Part shown: positions 34,247-46,881 of the stretch, piece after piece
How the letters are laid out: each line of letters opens with the position of its first letter
Numbering within the stretch: position 1 is the stretch's first letter
Origin: Coriaria nepalensis
Lineage: Eukaryota; Streptophyta; Magnoliopsida; Cucurbitales; Coriariaceae
DNA: 64,000 nt
Reading direction: 5' to 3'
NCBI GenBank assembly: GCA_027186245.1
Contig: CP114481.1
Span: 50,995,501 to 51,059,500, forward strand
The notes under the pieces: generated by a model
Told to the model about the DNA's origin: nothing
What the model saw: only the letters and a program-made list of their open reading frames with translations
The model's database searches: none
Made by a program: the position numbers and the translations under genes

Positions 34247-36342
34247 ATATGCTTTTTAATGCTAAAATAATGCATTGTTGTATTCAATAGATTAATTACA
34301 AGTTATGTAAGAAAATAATGTTTGAAGGGCGAAAATAGAATTCGTTCGAATTAATTTAGAATGATTGAATGACTAGAAGAGACTCAATGACATGACTTTA
34401 AGGCTAAACAAATTCATTGTTCACTATAATAGATCAACTGCAAGTAATGCACGAAAGTCGTGTTTAAAGGCCGAATTTCGTTCGAAGTGATTTAGAAAGA
34501 TTTAATGACTAAAAGAGACGTAATAATATGACTTTAAGGCTAAAAAATCAATAGTTGCCTTCAATAGATCAATTGCAAGTTATGCATGAAAATCGCGTTC
34601 TAAATGCAAAATGAGAATCGGTTCGAAGTGCCTTCAAACAATTTAATGATTGAAAAGACTGAGTGGTATGCTTTTTCATGCTAAAATAATGCATTGTTGT
34701 CTTCAATAGATTAATTACAAGTTATGTAAGAAAATAATGTTTGAAGGGCGAAAATAGAATTCGTTCGAATTAATTTAGAATGATTGAATGACTAGAAGAG
34801 ACTCAATGAAATGACTTTAAGGCTAAACAAATTCATTGTTGCCTATAATAGATCAACTGCAAGTAATGCACGAAAGTCATGTTTAAAGGTAGAATTTCGT
34901 TCGAAGTGCTTTAGAATGATTTACTGACTAAAAGAGACGCAAAAATATGAGTTTAAAGCTAAAAAAATGCATAGTTGCCAGCAATAGATCATTTGCAAGT
35001 TATGCATGAAAGTCGCGTTTTAAATGCAAAAAGAGAAATGGTTCGAAGTGCCTTCAAACAATTTAATGATTGAAAAGACTGATTGATGAGCTTTTTAATG
35101 CTAAAATAATGCATTGTTGTCTTCAATAGATTAATTGCAAGTTATGTAAGAAAATAATGTTTGAGGGGCAAAAATAGAATTCGTTCGAATTAATTTAGAA
35201 TGATTGAATGACTAGAAGAGACTCAATGACATGACTTTAAGGCTAAACAAATTCATTGTTGCCTATAATAGATCAACTGCAAGTAATGCATGAAAGTCAT
35301 GTTTAAAGGTCGAATTTCGTTCGAAGTGCTTTAGAAAGATTTAATGACTAAAAGAGACGTAATAATATGACTTTAAGGCTAAAAAATCAATAGTTGCCTT
35401 CATTAGATCAATTGCAAGTTATGCATGAAAGTCGCGTTCTAAATGCAAAATGAGAATTGGTTTGAAGTGCCTTCAAACAATTTAATGATTGAAAAGACTG
35501 AGTGATATGCTTTTTAATGCTAAAATAATGCATTGTTGTATTCAATAGATTAATTACAAGTTATGTAAGAAAATAATGTTTGAAGGGCGAAAATAGAATT
35601 CGTTCGAATTAATTTAGAATGATTGAATGACTAGAAGAGACTCAATGACATGACTTTAAGGCTAAACAAATTCATTGTTGACTATAATAGATCAACTGCA
35701 AGTAATGCACGAAAGTCGTGTTTAAAGGCCGAATTTCGTTCGAAGTGCTTTAGAATGATTTACTGACTAAAAGAGACGCCAGAATATGAGTTTAAGGCTA
35801 AAAAAATGCATAGTTGCCATCAATAGATCAATTGCAAGTTATGCATGAAAGTCGCGTTCTAAATGCAAAAAGACAATTGGTTCAAAGTGCCTTCAAACAA
35901 TTTAATTATTGAAAAGATGGAGTGATATCCTTTTTAATGCTAAAATAATGCATTGTTGTCTTCAATCGATTAATTACAAGTTATGTAAGAAAATAATGTT
36001 TGAAGGGCAAAAATAGAATTCGTTCGAATTAATTTAGAATGATTTAATGACTAGAAGAGACTTAGTGACATGACTTTAAGGCTAAACAAATGCATTGTTG
36101 CCTATAATAGATCAACTGCAACTTATGCACGAAAGTTATGTTTAAAGGCCGAATTTCGTTCGAAGTGCTTTTAAAGATTTAATGACTAAAAGAGACGTAA
36201 TAATATGACTTTAAGGCTAAAAAATCAATAGTTCCCTTCAATAGATCAATTGCAAGTTATGCATGAAAGTCGCGTTCTAAATGCAAAAATAGAATTGGTT
36301 CGAAGTGCCTTCAAACAATTTAATGATTGAAAAGACTGAGTG
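34247..36342 (+). repeat. Five-trimer HOR derivative lacking T5
   Basis: Units start at 34247 (T1), 34666 (T2, opening gtatgc), 35086 (T3-like, opening atgagc so the HindIII site is lost, with B and C changed to a T1-like pattern), 35505 (T4 ending gacaattggttcaaag then gatggag) and 35925 (T6). T4 runs directly into a T6-leading end, so the T4 C tail has been exchanged for a T5-like tail. Confidence 0.87.
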
Positions 36343-38855
36343 ATATGCTTTTTAATGCTAAAATAATGCATTGTTGTATTCAATAGATTAATTACAAGTT
36401 ATGTAAGAAAATAATGTTTGAAGGGCGAAAATAGAATTCGTTCGAATTAATTTAGAATGATTGAATGACTAGAAGAGACTCAATGACATGACTTTAAGGC
36501 TAAACAAATTCATTGTTCACTATAATAGATCAACTGCAAGTAATGCACGAAAGTCGTGTTTAAAGGCCGAATTTCGTTCGAAGTGCTTTAGAAAGATTTA
36601 ATGACTAAAAGAGACGTAATAATATGACTTTAAGGCTAAAAAATCAATAGTTGCCTTCAATAGATCAATTGCAAGTTATGCATGAAAATCGCGTTCTAAA
36701 TGCAAAATGAGAATTGGTTCGAAGTGCCTTCAAACAATTTAATGATTGAAAAGACTGAGTGATATGCTTTTTCATGCTAAAATAATGCATTGTTGTCTTC
36801 AATAGATTAATTACAAGTTATGTAAGAAAATAATGTTTGAAGGGCGAAAATAGAATTCGTTCGAATTAATTTAGAATGATTGAATGACTAGAAGAGACTC
36901 AATGAAATGACTTTAAGGCTAAACAAATTCATTGTTGCCTATAATAGATCAACTGCAAGTAATGCACGAAAGTCATGTTTAAAGGTAGAATTTCGTTCGA
37001 AGTGCTTTAGAATGATTTACTGACTAAAAGAGACGCAAAAATATGAGTTTAAAGATAAAAAAATGCATAGTTGCCAGCAATAGATCATTTGCAAGTTATG
37101 CATGAAAGTCGCGTTTTAAATGCAAAAAGAGAAATGGTTCGAAGTGCCTTCAAACAATTTAATGATTGAAAAGACTGATTGATGAGCTTTTTAATGCTAA
37201 AATAATGCATTGTTGTCTTCAATAAATTAATTGCAAGTTATGTAAGAAAATAATGTTTGAGGGGCGAAAATAGAATTCGTTCGAATTAATTTAGAATGAT
37301 TGAATGACTAGAAGAGACTCAATGACATGACTTTAAGGCTAAACAAATTCATTGTTGCCTATAATAGATCAACTGCAACTTATGCACGAAAGTTATGTTT
37401 AAAGGCCGAATTTCGTTCGAAGTGCTTTTAAAGATTTAATGACTAAAAGAGACGTAATAATATGACTTTAAGGCTAAAAAATCAATAGTTCCCTTCAATA
37501 GATCAATTGCAAGTTATGCATGAAAGTCGCGTTCTAAATGCAAAAATAGAATTGGTTCGAAGTGCCTTCAAACAATTTAATGATTGAAAAGACTGAGTGA
37601 TATGCTTTTTAATGCTAAAATAATGCATTGTTGTATTCAATAGATTAATTACAAGTTATGTAAGAAAATAATGTTTGAAGGGCAAAAATAGAATTCGTTC
37701 GAATTAATTTAGAATGATTTAATGACTAGAAGAGACTTAGTGACATGACTTTAAGGCTAAACAAATGCATTGTTGCCTATAATAGATCAACTGCAACTTA
37801 TGCACGAAAGTTATGTTTAAAGGCCGAATTTCGTTCGAAGTGCTTTTAAAGATTTAATGACTAAAAGAGACGTAATAATATGACTTTAAGGCTAAAAAAT
37901 CAATAGTTCCCTTCAATAGATCAATTGCAAGTTATGCATGAAAGTCGCGTTCTAAATGCAAAAATAGAATTGGTTCGAAGTGCCTTCAAACAATTTAATG
38001 ATTGAAAAGACTGAGTGATATGCTTTTTAATGCTAAAATAATGCATTGTTGTATTCAATAGATTAATTACAAGTTATGTAAGAAAATAATGTTTGAAGGG
38101 CGAAAATAGAATTCGTTCGAATTAATTTAGAATGATTGAATGACTAGAAGAGACTCAATGACATGACTTTAAGGCTAAACAAATTCATTGTTGACTATAA
38201 TAGATCAACTGCAAGTAATGCACGAAAGTCGTGTTTAAAGGCCGAATTTCGTTCGAAGTGCTTTAGAATGATTTACTGACTAAAAGAGACGCCAGAATAT
38301 GAGTTTAAGGCTAAAAAAATGCATAGTTGCCATCAATAGATCAATTGCAAGTTATGCATGAAAGTCGCGTTCTAAATGCAAAAAGACATTTGGTTCGAAG
38401 TGCCTTCAAACAATTTAATTATTGAAAAGATGGAGTGATATCCTTTTTAATGCTAAAATAATGCATTGTTGTCTTCAATCGATTAATTACAAGTTATGTA
38501 AGAAAATAATGTTTGAAGGGCAAAAATAGAATTCGTTCGAATTAATTTAGAATGATTTAATGACTAGAAGAGACTTAGTGACATGACTTTAAGGCTAAAC
38601 AAATGCATTGTTGCCTATAATAGATCAACTGCAACTTATGCACCAAAGTTATGTTTAAAGGCCGAATTTCGTTCGAAGTGCTTTTAAAGATTTAATGACT
38701 AAAAGAGACGTAATAATATGACTTTAAGGCTAAAAAATCAATAGTTCCCTTCAATAGATCAATTGCAAGTTATGCATGAAAGTCGCGTTCTAAATGCAAA
38801 AATAGAATTGGTTCGAAGTGCCTTCAAACAATATAATGATTGAAAAGACTGAGTG
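36343..38855 (+). repeat. Six-trimer HOR derivative with T1/T6 hybrid
   Basis: Units start at 36343 (T1), 36762 (T2), 37182 (T3, opening atgagc), 37600 (T1/T6 hybrid), 38018 (T4) and 38438 (T6). The hybrid at 37600 has attcaatag followed by gggcaaaaatag and gacttagtgac, matching the hybrid at 24191. T4 ends gacatttggttcgaag, close to but not identical with the gacaattgg form at about 35874. Confidence 0.87.
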
Positions 38856-40951
38856 ATATGCTTTTTAATGCTAAAATAATGCATTGTTATATTCAGTAGA
38901 TTAATTACAAGTTATGTAAGAAAATAATGTTTGAAGGGCGAAAATATAATTCGTTCGAATTAATTTAGAATGATTGAATGACTAGAAGAGACTCAATGAC
39001 ATGACTTTAAGGCTAAACAAATTCATTGTTGACTATAATAGATCAACTGCAAGTAATGCACGAAAGTCGTGTTTAAAGGCCGAATTTCGTTCGAAGTGCT
39101 TTAGAAAGATTTAATGACTAAAAGAGACGTAATAACATGACTTTAAGGCTAGAAAATCAATAGTTGCCTTCAATAGATCAATTGCAAGTTATGCATGAAA
39201 GTCGCGTTCTAAATGCAAAATGAGAATCGGTTCGAAGTGCCTTCAAACAATTTAATGATTGAAAAGACTGAGTGATATGCTTTTTCATGCTAAAATAATG
39301 CATTGTTGTCTTCAATAGATTAATTACAAGTTATGTAAGAAAATAATGTTTGAAGGGCGAAAATAGAATTCGTTCGAATTAATTTAGAATGATTGAATGA
39401 CTAGAAGAGACTCAGTGAAATGACTTTAAGGCTAAACAAATTCATTGTTGCCTATAATAGATCAACTGCAAGTAATGCACGAAAGTCATGTTTAAAGGTA
39501 GAATTTCGTTCGAAGTGCTTTAGAATGATTTACTGACTAAAAGAGACGCAAAAATATGAGTTTAATGCTAAAAAAATGCATAGTTGCCATCAATAGATCA
39601 ATTGCAAGTTATGCATGAAAGTCGCGTTTTAAATGCAAAATGAGAAATGGTTCGAAGTCCCTTCAAACAATTTAATGATTGAAAAGACTGATTGATAAGC
39701 TTTTTATTGCTAAAATAATGCATTGTTGTCTTCAATAGATTAATTGCAAGTTATGTAAGAAAATAATGTTTGAAGGGCGAAAATAGAATTCGTTCGAATT
39801 AATTTAGAATGATTGAATGACTAGAAGAGACTCAATGACATGACTTTAAGGCTAAACAAATTCATTGTTGCCTATAATAAATCAACTGCAAGTAATGCAC
39901 GAAAGTCATGTTTAAAGGCCGAATTTCGTTCGAAGTGCTTTAGAAAGATTTAATGACTAAAAGAGACGTAATAATATGACTTTAAGGCTAAAAAATCAAT
40001 AGTTGCCTTCATTAGATCAATTGCAAGTTATGCATGAAAGTCGCGTTCTAAATGCAAAATGAGAATTGGTTCGAAGTGCCTTCAAACAATTTAATGATTG
40101 AAAAGACTGAGTGATATGCTTTTTAATGCTAAAATAATGCATTGTTGTATTCAATAGATTAATTACAAGTTATGTAAGAAAATAATGTTTGAAGGGCGAA
40201 AATAGAATTCGTTCGAATTAATTTAGAATGATTGAATGACTAGAAGAGACTCAATGACATGACTTTAAGGCTAAACAAATTCATTGTTGACTATAATAGA
40301 TCAACTGCAAATAATGCACGAAAGTCGTGTTTAAAGGACGAATTTCGTTCGAAGTGCTTTAGAATGATTTACTGACTAAAAGAGACGCAAGAATATGAGT
40401 TTAAGGCTAAAAAAATGCATAGTTGCCATCAATAGGTCAATTGCAAGTTATGCATCAAAGTCGCGTTCTAAATGCAAAAAGAGAATTGGTTCGAAGTGCC
40501 TTCAAACAATTTAATTATTGAAAAGATGGAGTGATATCCTTTTTAATGCTAAAATAATGCATTGTTGTCTTCAATCGATTAATTACAAGTTATGTAAGAA
40601 AATAATGTTTGAAGGGCAAAAATAGAATTCGTTCGAATTAATTTAGAATTATTTAATGACTAGAAGAGACTTAGTGACATGACTTTAAGGCTAAACAAAT
40701 GCATTGTTGCCTATAATAGATCAACTGCAACTTATGCACGAAAGTTATGTTTAAAGGCCGAATTTCGTTCGAAGTGCTTTTAAAGATTTAATGACTAAAA
40801 GAGACATAATAATATGACTTTAAGGCTAAAAAATCAATAGTTCCCTTCAATAGATCAATTGCAAGTTATGCATGAAAGTCGCGTTCTAAATGCAAAAATA
40901 GAATTGGTTCGAAGTGCCTTCAAACAATTTAATGATTGAAAAGACTGAGTG
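38856..40951 (+). repeat. Last, degraded HOR derivative (five trimers)
   Basis: Units start at 38856 (T4/T1 mosaic with ttgttatattcagtag and aaaatataattcg), 39275 (T2), 39695 (T3-like, HindIII at 39697, but with the tttgaagggcg form), 40114 (T4/T5 mosaic with gcatcaaag) and 40534 (T6). Private substitutions are denser than at 18.7-27 kb, as expected at the worn edge of a homogenised domain. Confidence 0.85.
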
Positions 40952-42250
40952 ATATGCTTTTTAATGCTAAAATAATGCATTGTTGTCTTCAATAGATTAA
41001 TTACAAGTTATGTAAGAAAATAATGTTTGAAGGGCGAAAATAGAATTCGTTCGAATTAATTTAGAATGATTGAATGACTAGAAGAGACTCAGTGAAATGA
41101 CTTTAAGGCTAAACAAATTCATTGTTGCCTATAATAGATCAACTGCAAGTAATGCACGAAAGTCATGTTTAAAGGCAGAATTTCGTTCGAAGTGCTTTAG
41201 AATGATTTACTGACTAAAAGAGACGCAAGAATATGAGTTTAAGGCTAAAAAAATGCATAGTTGCCATCAATAGATCAATTGCGAGTTATGCACGAAAGTC
41301 GCGTTTTAAATGCAAAAAGAGAAATGGTTCGACGTGCCTTCAAACAATTTAATGATTGAAAAGACTGATTGATATGCTTTTTAATGCTAAAATAATGCAT
41401 TGTTGTCTTCAATAGATTAATTACAAGTTATGTAAGAAAATAATGTTTGAATGGCGAAAATAGAATTCGTTCGAATTAATTTAGAATGATTGAATGACTA
41501 GAAGAGACTCAATGACATGACTTTAAGGCTAAACAAATTCATTGTTGCCTATAATAGATCAACTGCAAGTAATGCACGAAAGTCATGTTTAAGGGCCGAA
41601 TTTCGTTCGAAGTGCTTTAGAATGATTTACTGACTAAAAGAGACGCAAGAATATGAGTCTAAGGCTAAAAAAATGCATAGTTGCCATCAATAGATCAATT
41701 GCAAGTTATGCATGAAAGTCGCGTTTTAAATGCAAAAAGAGAAATGGTTCGAAGTGCCTTCAAGCAATTTAATTATTGAAAAGATCGAGTGATATCCTTT
41801 TTAATGCTAAAATAATGCATTGTTGTCTTCAATCGATTAATTACAAGTTATGTAAGAAAATAATGTTTGAAGGGCGAAAATAGAATTCGTTCGAATTAAT
41901 TTAGAATGATTGAGTGACTAGAAGAGACTCAGTGAAATGACTAGAAGGCTAAACAAATGCATTGTTGCCTATAATAGATCAACTGCAAGTTATGCCCGAA
42001 AGACATGTTTAAAGGCCGAATTTCGTAGAAAGTGATTTAGAATGATTTACCGACTAAAAGAGACTCAAAAATAAGACTTTAAGGCTAAAAAATGCATAGT
42101 TGCCATCAATAGATCAACTGCAAGTTATGCATGAAAGTCGCGTTTTAAATGCAAAAACAAAATTGGTTCAAAGTGCCATCAAACAATTTAATGATTGAAA
42201 AGACTGAGTGATATGCTTTTTAATGCTAAAATAATATATTGTTTTATTCG
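40952..42250 (+). repeat. Junction back to X/Y-like trimers
   Basis: Units start at 40952, 41372, 41792 and 42211 (the last continues into the next block). After 40952 the T1-T6 markers end and the older types return: gacgcaagaatatgag with gatcgag (Y-like) and cttcaatcg with gactcaaaaataag (X-like). The X-like unit at 41792 has the distinctive gactagaaggc, atgcccgaaagacatg and cgtagaaagtg, which recur at about 46605. Confidence 0.85.
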
Positions 42251-42270
42251 GTAGATTAATTGCAAGTTAT
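41560..42270 (+). repeat. Duplicated segment, first copy (partner 46171-46881)
   Basis: The rare words gagtctaaggc, caagcaattt, gactagaaggc, atgcccgaaagacatg, cgtagaaagtg, gccatcaaac and aatatattgttttattcgg occur in the same order here and 4611 bp (11 trimers) downstream. End points are approximate, set by where the flanking unit types stop agreeing. Confidence 0.87.
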
Positions 42271-45200
42271 GTAAGAAAATAATGTTTGAAGGGCGAAAAT
42301 AGAATTCGTTCGAATTAATTTAGAATGATTGAATGACTAGAAGAGACTCAATGACATGACTTTAAGGCTAAACAAATTCATTGTTGACTATAATAGATCA
42401 CATGCAAGTTATGCACGAAAGTCATTTTTAAAGGCCGAATTTCGTTCGAAGTGATTTAGAATGATTTACAGACTAAAAGAGACGCAAAAATATGACTTTA
42501 AGGCTAAAAAATGCATAGTTGCCATCAATAGATCAATTGCAAGTTATGCATGAAAGTCGCGTTCTAAATGCAAAAATAGAATTGGTTCGAAGTGCCTTCA
42601 AACAATTTAATGATTGAAAAGACTGAGTGATATGCTTTTTAATATTAAAATAATGCATTGTTGTCTTCAATAGATTAATTACAAGTTATGTAAGAAAATA
42701 ATGTTTGAAGGGCGAAAATAGAATTCGTTCGAATTAATTTAGAATTGTTGAATGACTAGAAGAGACTCAGTGAAATGACTTTAAGGCTAAACAAATTCAT
42801 TGTTGCCTATAACAGATCAACTGCAAGTAATGCACGAAAGTCATGTTTAAAGGCAGAATTTCGTTCGAAGTGCTTTAGAATGATTTACTGACTAAAAGAG
42901 ACGCAAAAATATGAGTTTAAGGCTAAAAAAATGCATAGTTGCCATCAATAGATCAACTGCAAGTTATGCATGAAAGTCGCGTTTTAAATGCAAAAACAAA
43001 ATTGGTTCAAAGTGCCGTCAAACAAGTTATTGATTGAAAAGACTGAGTGATATGCTTTTTAATGCTAAAATAATGCATTGTTGTATTCGGTAGATTAATT
43101 GCAAGTTATTGAAGAAAATAATGTTTCAAGGGCGAAAATAGAATTCGTTCGAATTAATTTAGAATGATTGAATGACTAGAAGAGACTCAATGACATGACT
43201 TTAAGGCTAAACAAATTCATTGTTGCCTATAATAGATCACATGCAAGTTATGCACGAAAGTCATGTTTAAAGGCCGAATTTCGTTCGAAGTGAATTAGAA
43301 TGATTTACAGACTAAAAGAGACGCAAAAATATGACTTTAAGGCTAAAAAATGCATAGTTTCTATCAATAGATCAATTGCAAGTTATGCATGAAAGTCGCG
43401 TTTTAAATGCAAAAAGAGAAATGGTTCGAAGTGCCTTCAAACAATTTAATTATTGAAAAGATCGAGTGATATCCTTTTTAATGCTGAAATAATGCATTGT
43501 TGTCTTCAATCGATTAATTACAAGTTATGTAAGAAAATAATGTTTGAAGGGCAAAAATAGAATTCGTTCGAATTAATTTAGAATGATTTAATGACTAGAA
43601 GAGACTTAGTGACATGACTTTAAGGCTAAACAAATGCATTGTTGCCTATAATAGATCAACTGCAAGTTATGCACGAAAGTCATGTTTCAAGGCCGAATTT
43701 CGTACAAAGTGATTTCGAATGATTTACCGACTAAAAAAGACTAAAAAATAAGACTTTAAGGCTAAAAAATGCATAGTTGCCATCAATAGATCAACTGCAA
43801 GTTATGCATGAAAGTCACGTTATAAATGCAAAAACAAAATTGGTTCAAAGTGCCGTCAAAAAATTTAATGATTGAAAAGACTGAGTTATATGCTTTTTAA
43901 TGCTAAAATAATGCACTGTTGTATTCGGTAGATTAATTGCAAGTTATGTAAGAAAATAATGTTTGAAGGGCGAAAATAGAATTCGTTCGAATTAATTTAG
44001 AATGATTGAATGACTAGAAGAGACTCAATGACATGACTTTAAGGCTAAACAAATTCATTGTTGCCTATAATAGATCACATGCAAGTTATGCACGAAAGTC
44101 ATGTTTAAAGGCCGAATTTCGTTCGAAGTGAATTAGAATGATTTACAGACTAAAAGAGACGCAAAAATATGACTTTAAGGCTAAAAAATGCATAGTTTCC
44201 ATCAATAGATCAATTGCAAGTTATGAATGAAAGTGGCGTTTTAAATGCAAAAAGAGAATGGGTTCGAAGTGCCTTCAAACAATTTAATGATTGAAAAGAC
44301 TGAGTGATATGCTTTTTAATGCTAAAATAATGCATTGTTCTCTTCAATCCATTAGTTACAAGTTATGTCAGAAAATAATGTTTGAAGGGAAAAAATAGAA
44401 TTCGTTCGAATTAATTTAGAATGATTTAATGACTAGAAGAGACTTAGTGACATGACTTTAAGGCTAAACAAATGCATTGTTGCCTATAATAGATCAACTG
44501 CAAGTTATGCACGAAAGTCATGTTTCAAGGCCGAATTTCGTACAAAGTTATTTCGAATGATTTACCGACTAAAAGAGACTAAAAAATAAGACTTTAAGGC
44601 TAAAAAATGCATAGTTGCCATCAATAGATCAACTGCAAGTTATGCATGAAAGTCACGTTTTAAATGCAAAAACAAAATTGGTTCAAAGTGCCCTCAAAGA
44701 ATTTAATGATTGAAAAGACTAATTGATATGCTTTTTAATGCTAAAATAATGCACTGTTGTATTCAGTAGATTAATTGCAAGTTATGTAAGAAAATAATGT
44801 TTGAAGGGCGAAAATAGAATTCGTTCGAATTAATTTAGAATGATTGAATGACTTGAAGAGACTCAATGACATGACTTTAAGGCTAAACAAATTCATTGTT
44901 GCCTATAATAGATCACATGCAAGTTATGCACGAAAGTCATTTTTAAAGGCCGATTTTCGTTCGAAGTGATTTAGAATGATTTACAGACTAAAAGAGACGC
45001 AAAAATATGACTTTAAGGCTAAAAAATGCATAGTTGCCATCAGTAGATCAATTGCAAGTTATACATGAAAGTCGCGTTCCAAATGCAAAAATAGAATTGG
45101 TTCGAACTGCCTTCAAACAATTTAATGATTGAAAAGACTGAGTGATATGCTTTTTAATGCTAAAATAATGCAGTGTTGTCTTCAATAGATTAATTACAAG

Positions 45201-46000
45201 TTATGTAAGAAAATAATGTTTGAAGGGCGAAAATAGATTTCGTTCGAATTAATTTAGAATGATTGAATGACTAGAAGAGACTCAGTGAAATGACTTTAAG
45301 GCTAAACAAATTCATTGTTGGCTATAATAGATCAACTGCAAGTAATGCACGAAAGTCATGTTTAAAGGCAGAATTTCATTCGAAGTGCTTTAGAATGATT
45401 TACTGACTAAAAGAGACGCAAAAATAAGACTTTAAGGCTAAAAAATGCATAGTTGCCATCAATAGATCAACTGCAAGTTGTGCATGAAAGTCGCGTTTTA
45501 AATGCAGAAACAAAAGTGGTTCAAAGTGCCGTCAAACAATTTAATGATTGAAAAGACTGAGTGATAGGCTTTTTAATGCTAAAATAATGCATTGTTGTAT
45601 TCAGAAGATTAATTGCAAGTTATGTAAGAAAATAATGTTTGAAGGGCGAAAATAGAATTCGTTCGAATTAATTTAGAATGATTGAATGACTAGAAGTGAC
45701 TCAATGACATGACTTTAAGGCTAAATAAATTCATTGTTGACTATAATAGATCAACTGCAAGTAATGTACGAAAGTCATGTTTAAAGGCCGAATTTCGTTC
45801 GGAGTACTTTAGAAAGATTTAATGACTAAAAGAGACGTAATAATATGACTTTAAGGCTAAAAAATCAATAGTTGCCTTCAATAGATCAATTGCAAGTTAT
45901 GCGTGAAAGTTGCGTTCTAAATGCAAAAAGAGAATTGGTTCGAAGTGCCTTCAAACAATTTAATGATTGAAAAGACTGAGTGATATGCTTTTTAATGCTA
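42250..46000 (+). repeat. Nine-trimer block, left copy (partner 49372-53122)
   Basis: Shared markers at a constant 7122 bp offset (17 trimers) are ttaatattaaaat (about 42640 and 49762), gaattgttgaatg, ataacagatc, attgaagaaaataatg with gtttcaaggg, aatgctgaaat, gttatacatg with gttccaaatg, attggctat-like ttggctataatag, gcagaaacaaaagtgg, tcagaagatt and ttcggagtactttag. Units here start at 42630, 43050, 43469, 43888, 44307, 44726, 45145 and 45564. The middle (43888-44725) does not match its partner, so two trimers were replaced in one copy without changing the total spacing. Confidence 0.87.
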
Positions 46001-46170
46001 AAATAATGCATTGTTGTATTCAATAGATTAATTACAAGTCATGTAAGAAAATAATGTTTGAAGGGCGAAAATAGAATTCGTTCGAAATAATTTAGAATGA
46101 TTGAATGACTAGAAGAGACTCAATGACATGACTTTAAGGCTAAACAAATTCATTGTTGCCTATAATAGAT

Positions 46171-46881
46171 CAACTGCAAGTAATGCACGAAAGTCATGTT
46201 TAAAGGCCGAATTTCGTTCGAAGTGCTTTAGAATGATTTACTGACTAAAAGAGACGCAAGAATATGAGTCTAAGGCTAAAAAAATGCATAGTTGCCATCA
46301 ATAGATCAATTGCAAGTTATGCATGAAAGTCGCGTTTTAAATGCAAAAAGAGAAATGGTTCGAAGTGCCTTCAAGCAATTTAATTATTGAAAAGATCGAG
46401 TGATATCCTTTTTAATGCTAAAATAATGCATTGTTGTCTTCAATAGATTAATTACAAGTTATGTAGGAAAATAATGTTTGAAGGGCGAAAATAGAATTCG
46501 TTCGAATTAATTTAGAATGATTGAATGACTAGAAGAGACTCAGTGAAATGACTAGAAGGCTAAACAAATGCATTGTTGCCTATAATAGATCAACTGCAAG
46601 TTATGCCCGAAAGACATGTTTAAAGGCCGAATTTCGTAGAAAGTGATTTAGAATGATTTACCGACTAAAAGAGACTCAAAAATAAGACTTTAAGGCTAAA
46701 AAATGCATAGTTGCCATCAATAGATCAACTGCAAGTTATGCATGAAAGTCGCGTTTTAAATGCAAAAACAAAATTGGTTCAAAGTGCCATCAAACAATTT
46801 AATGATTGAAAAGACTGAGTGATATGCTTTTTAATGCTAAAATAATATATTGTTTTATTCGGTAGATTAATTGCAAGTTAC
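46171..46881 (+). repeat. Duplicated segment, second copy (partner 41560-42270)
   Basis: Same marker series as the partner at an offset of 4611 bp. Differences include cttcaatag for cttcaatcg and atgtaggaaaat for atgtaagaaaat in the X-like unit at 46403. After aatatattgttttattcgg the copies part: this one reads gttacggaag. Confidence 0.87.
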
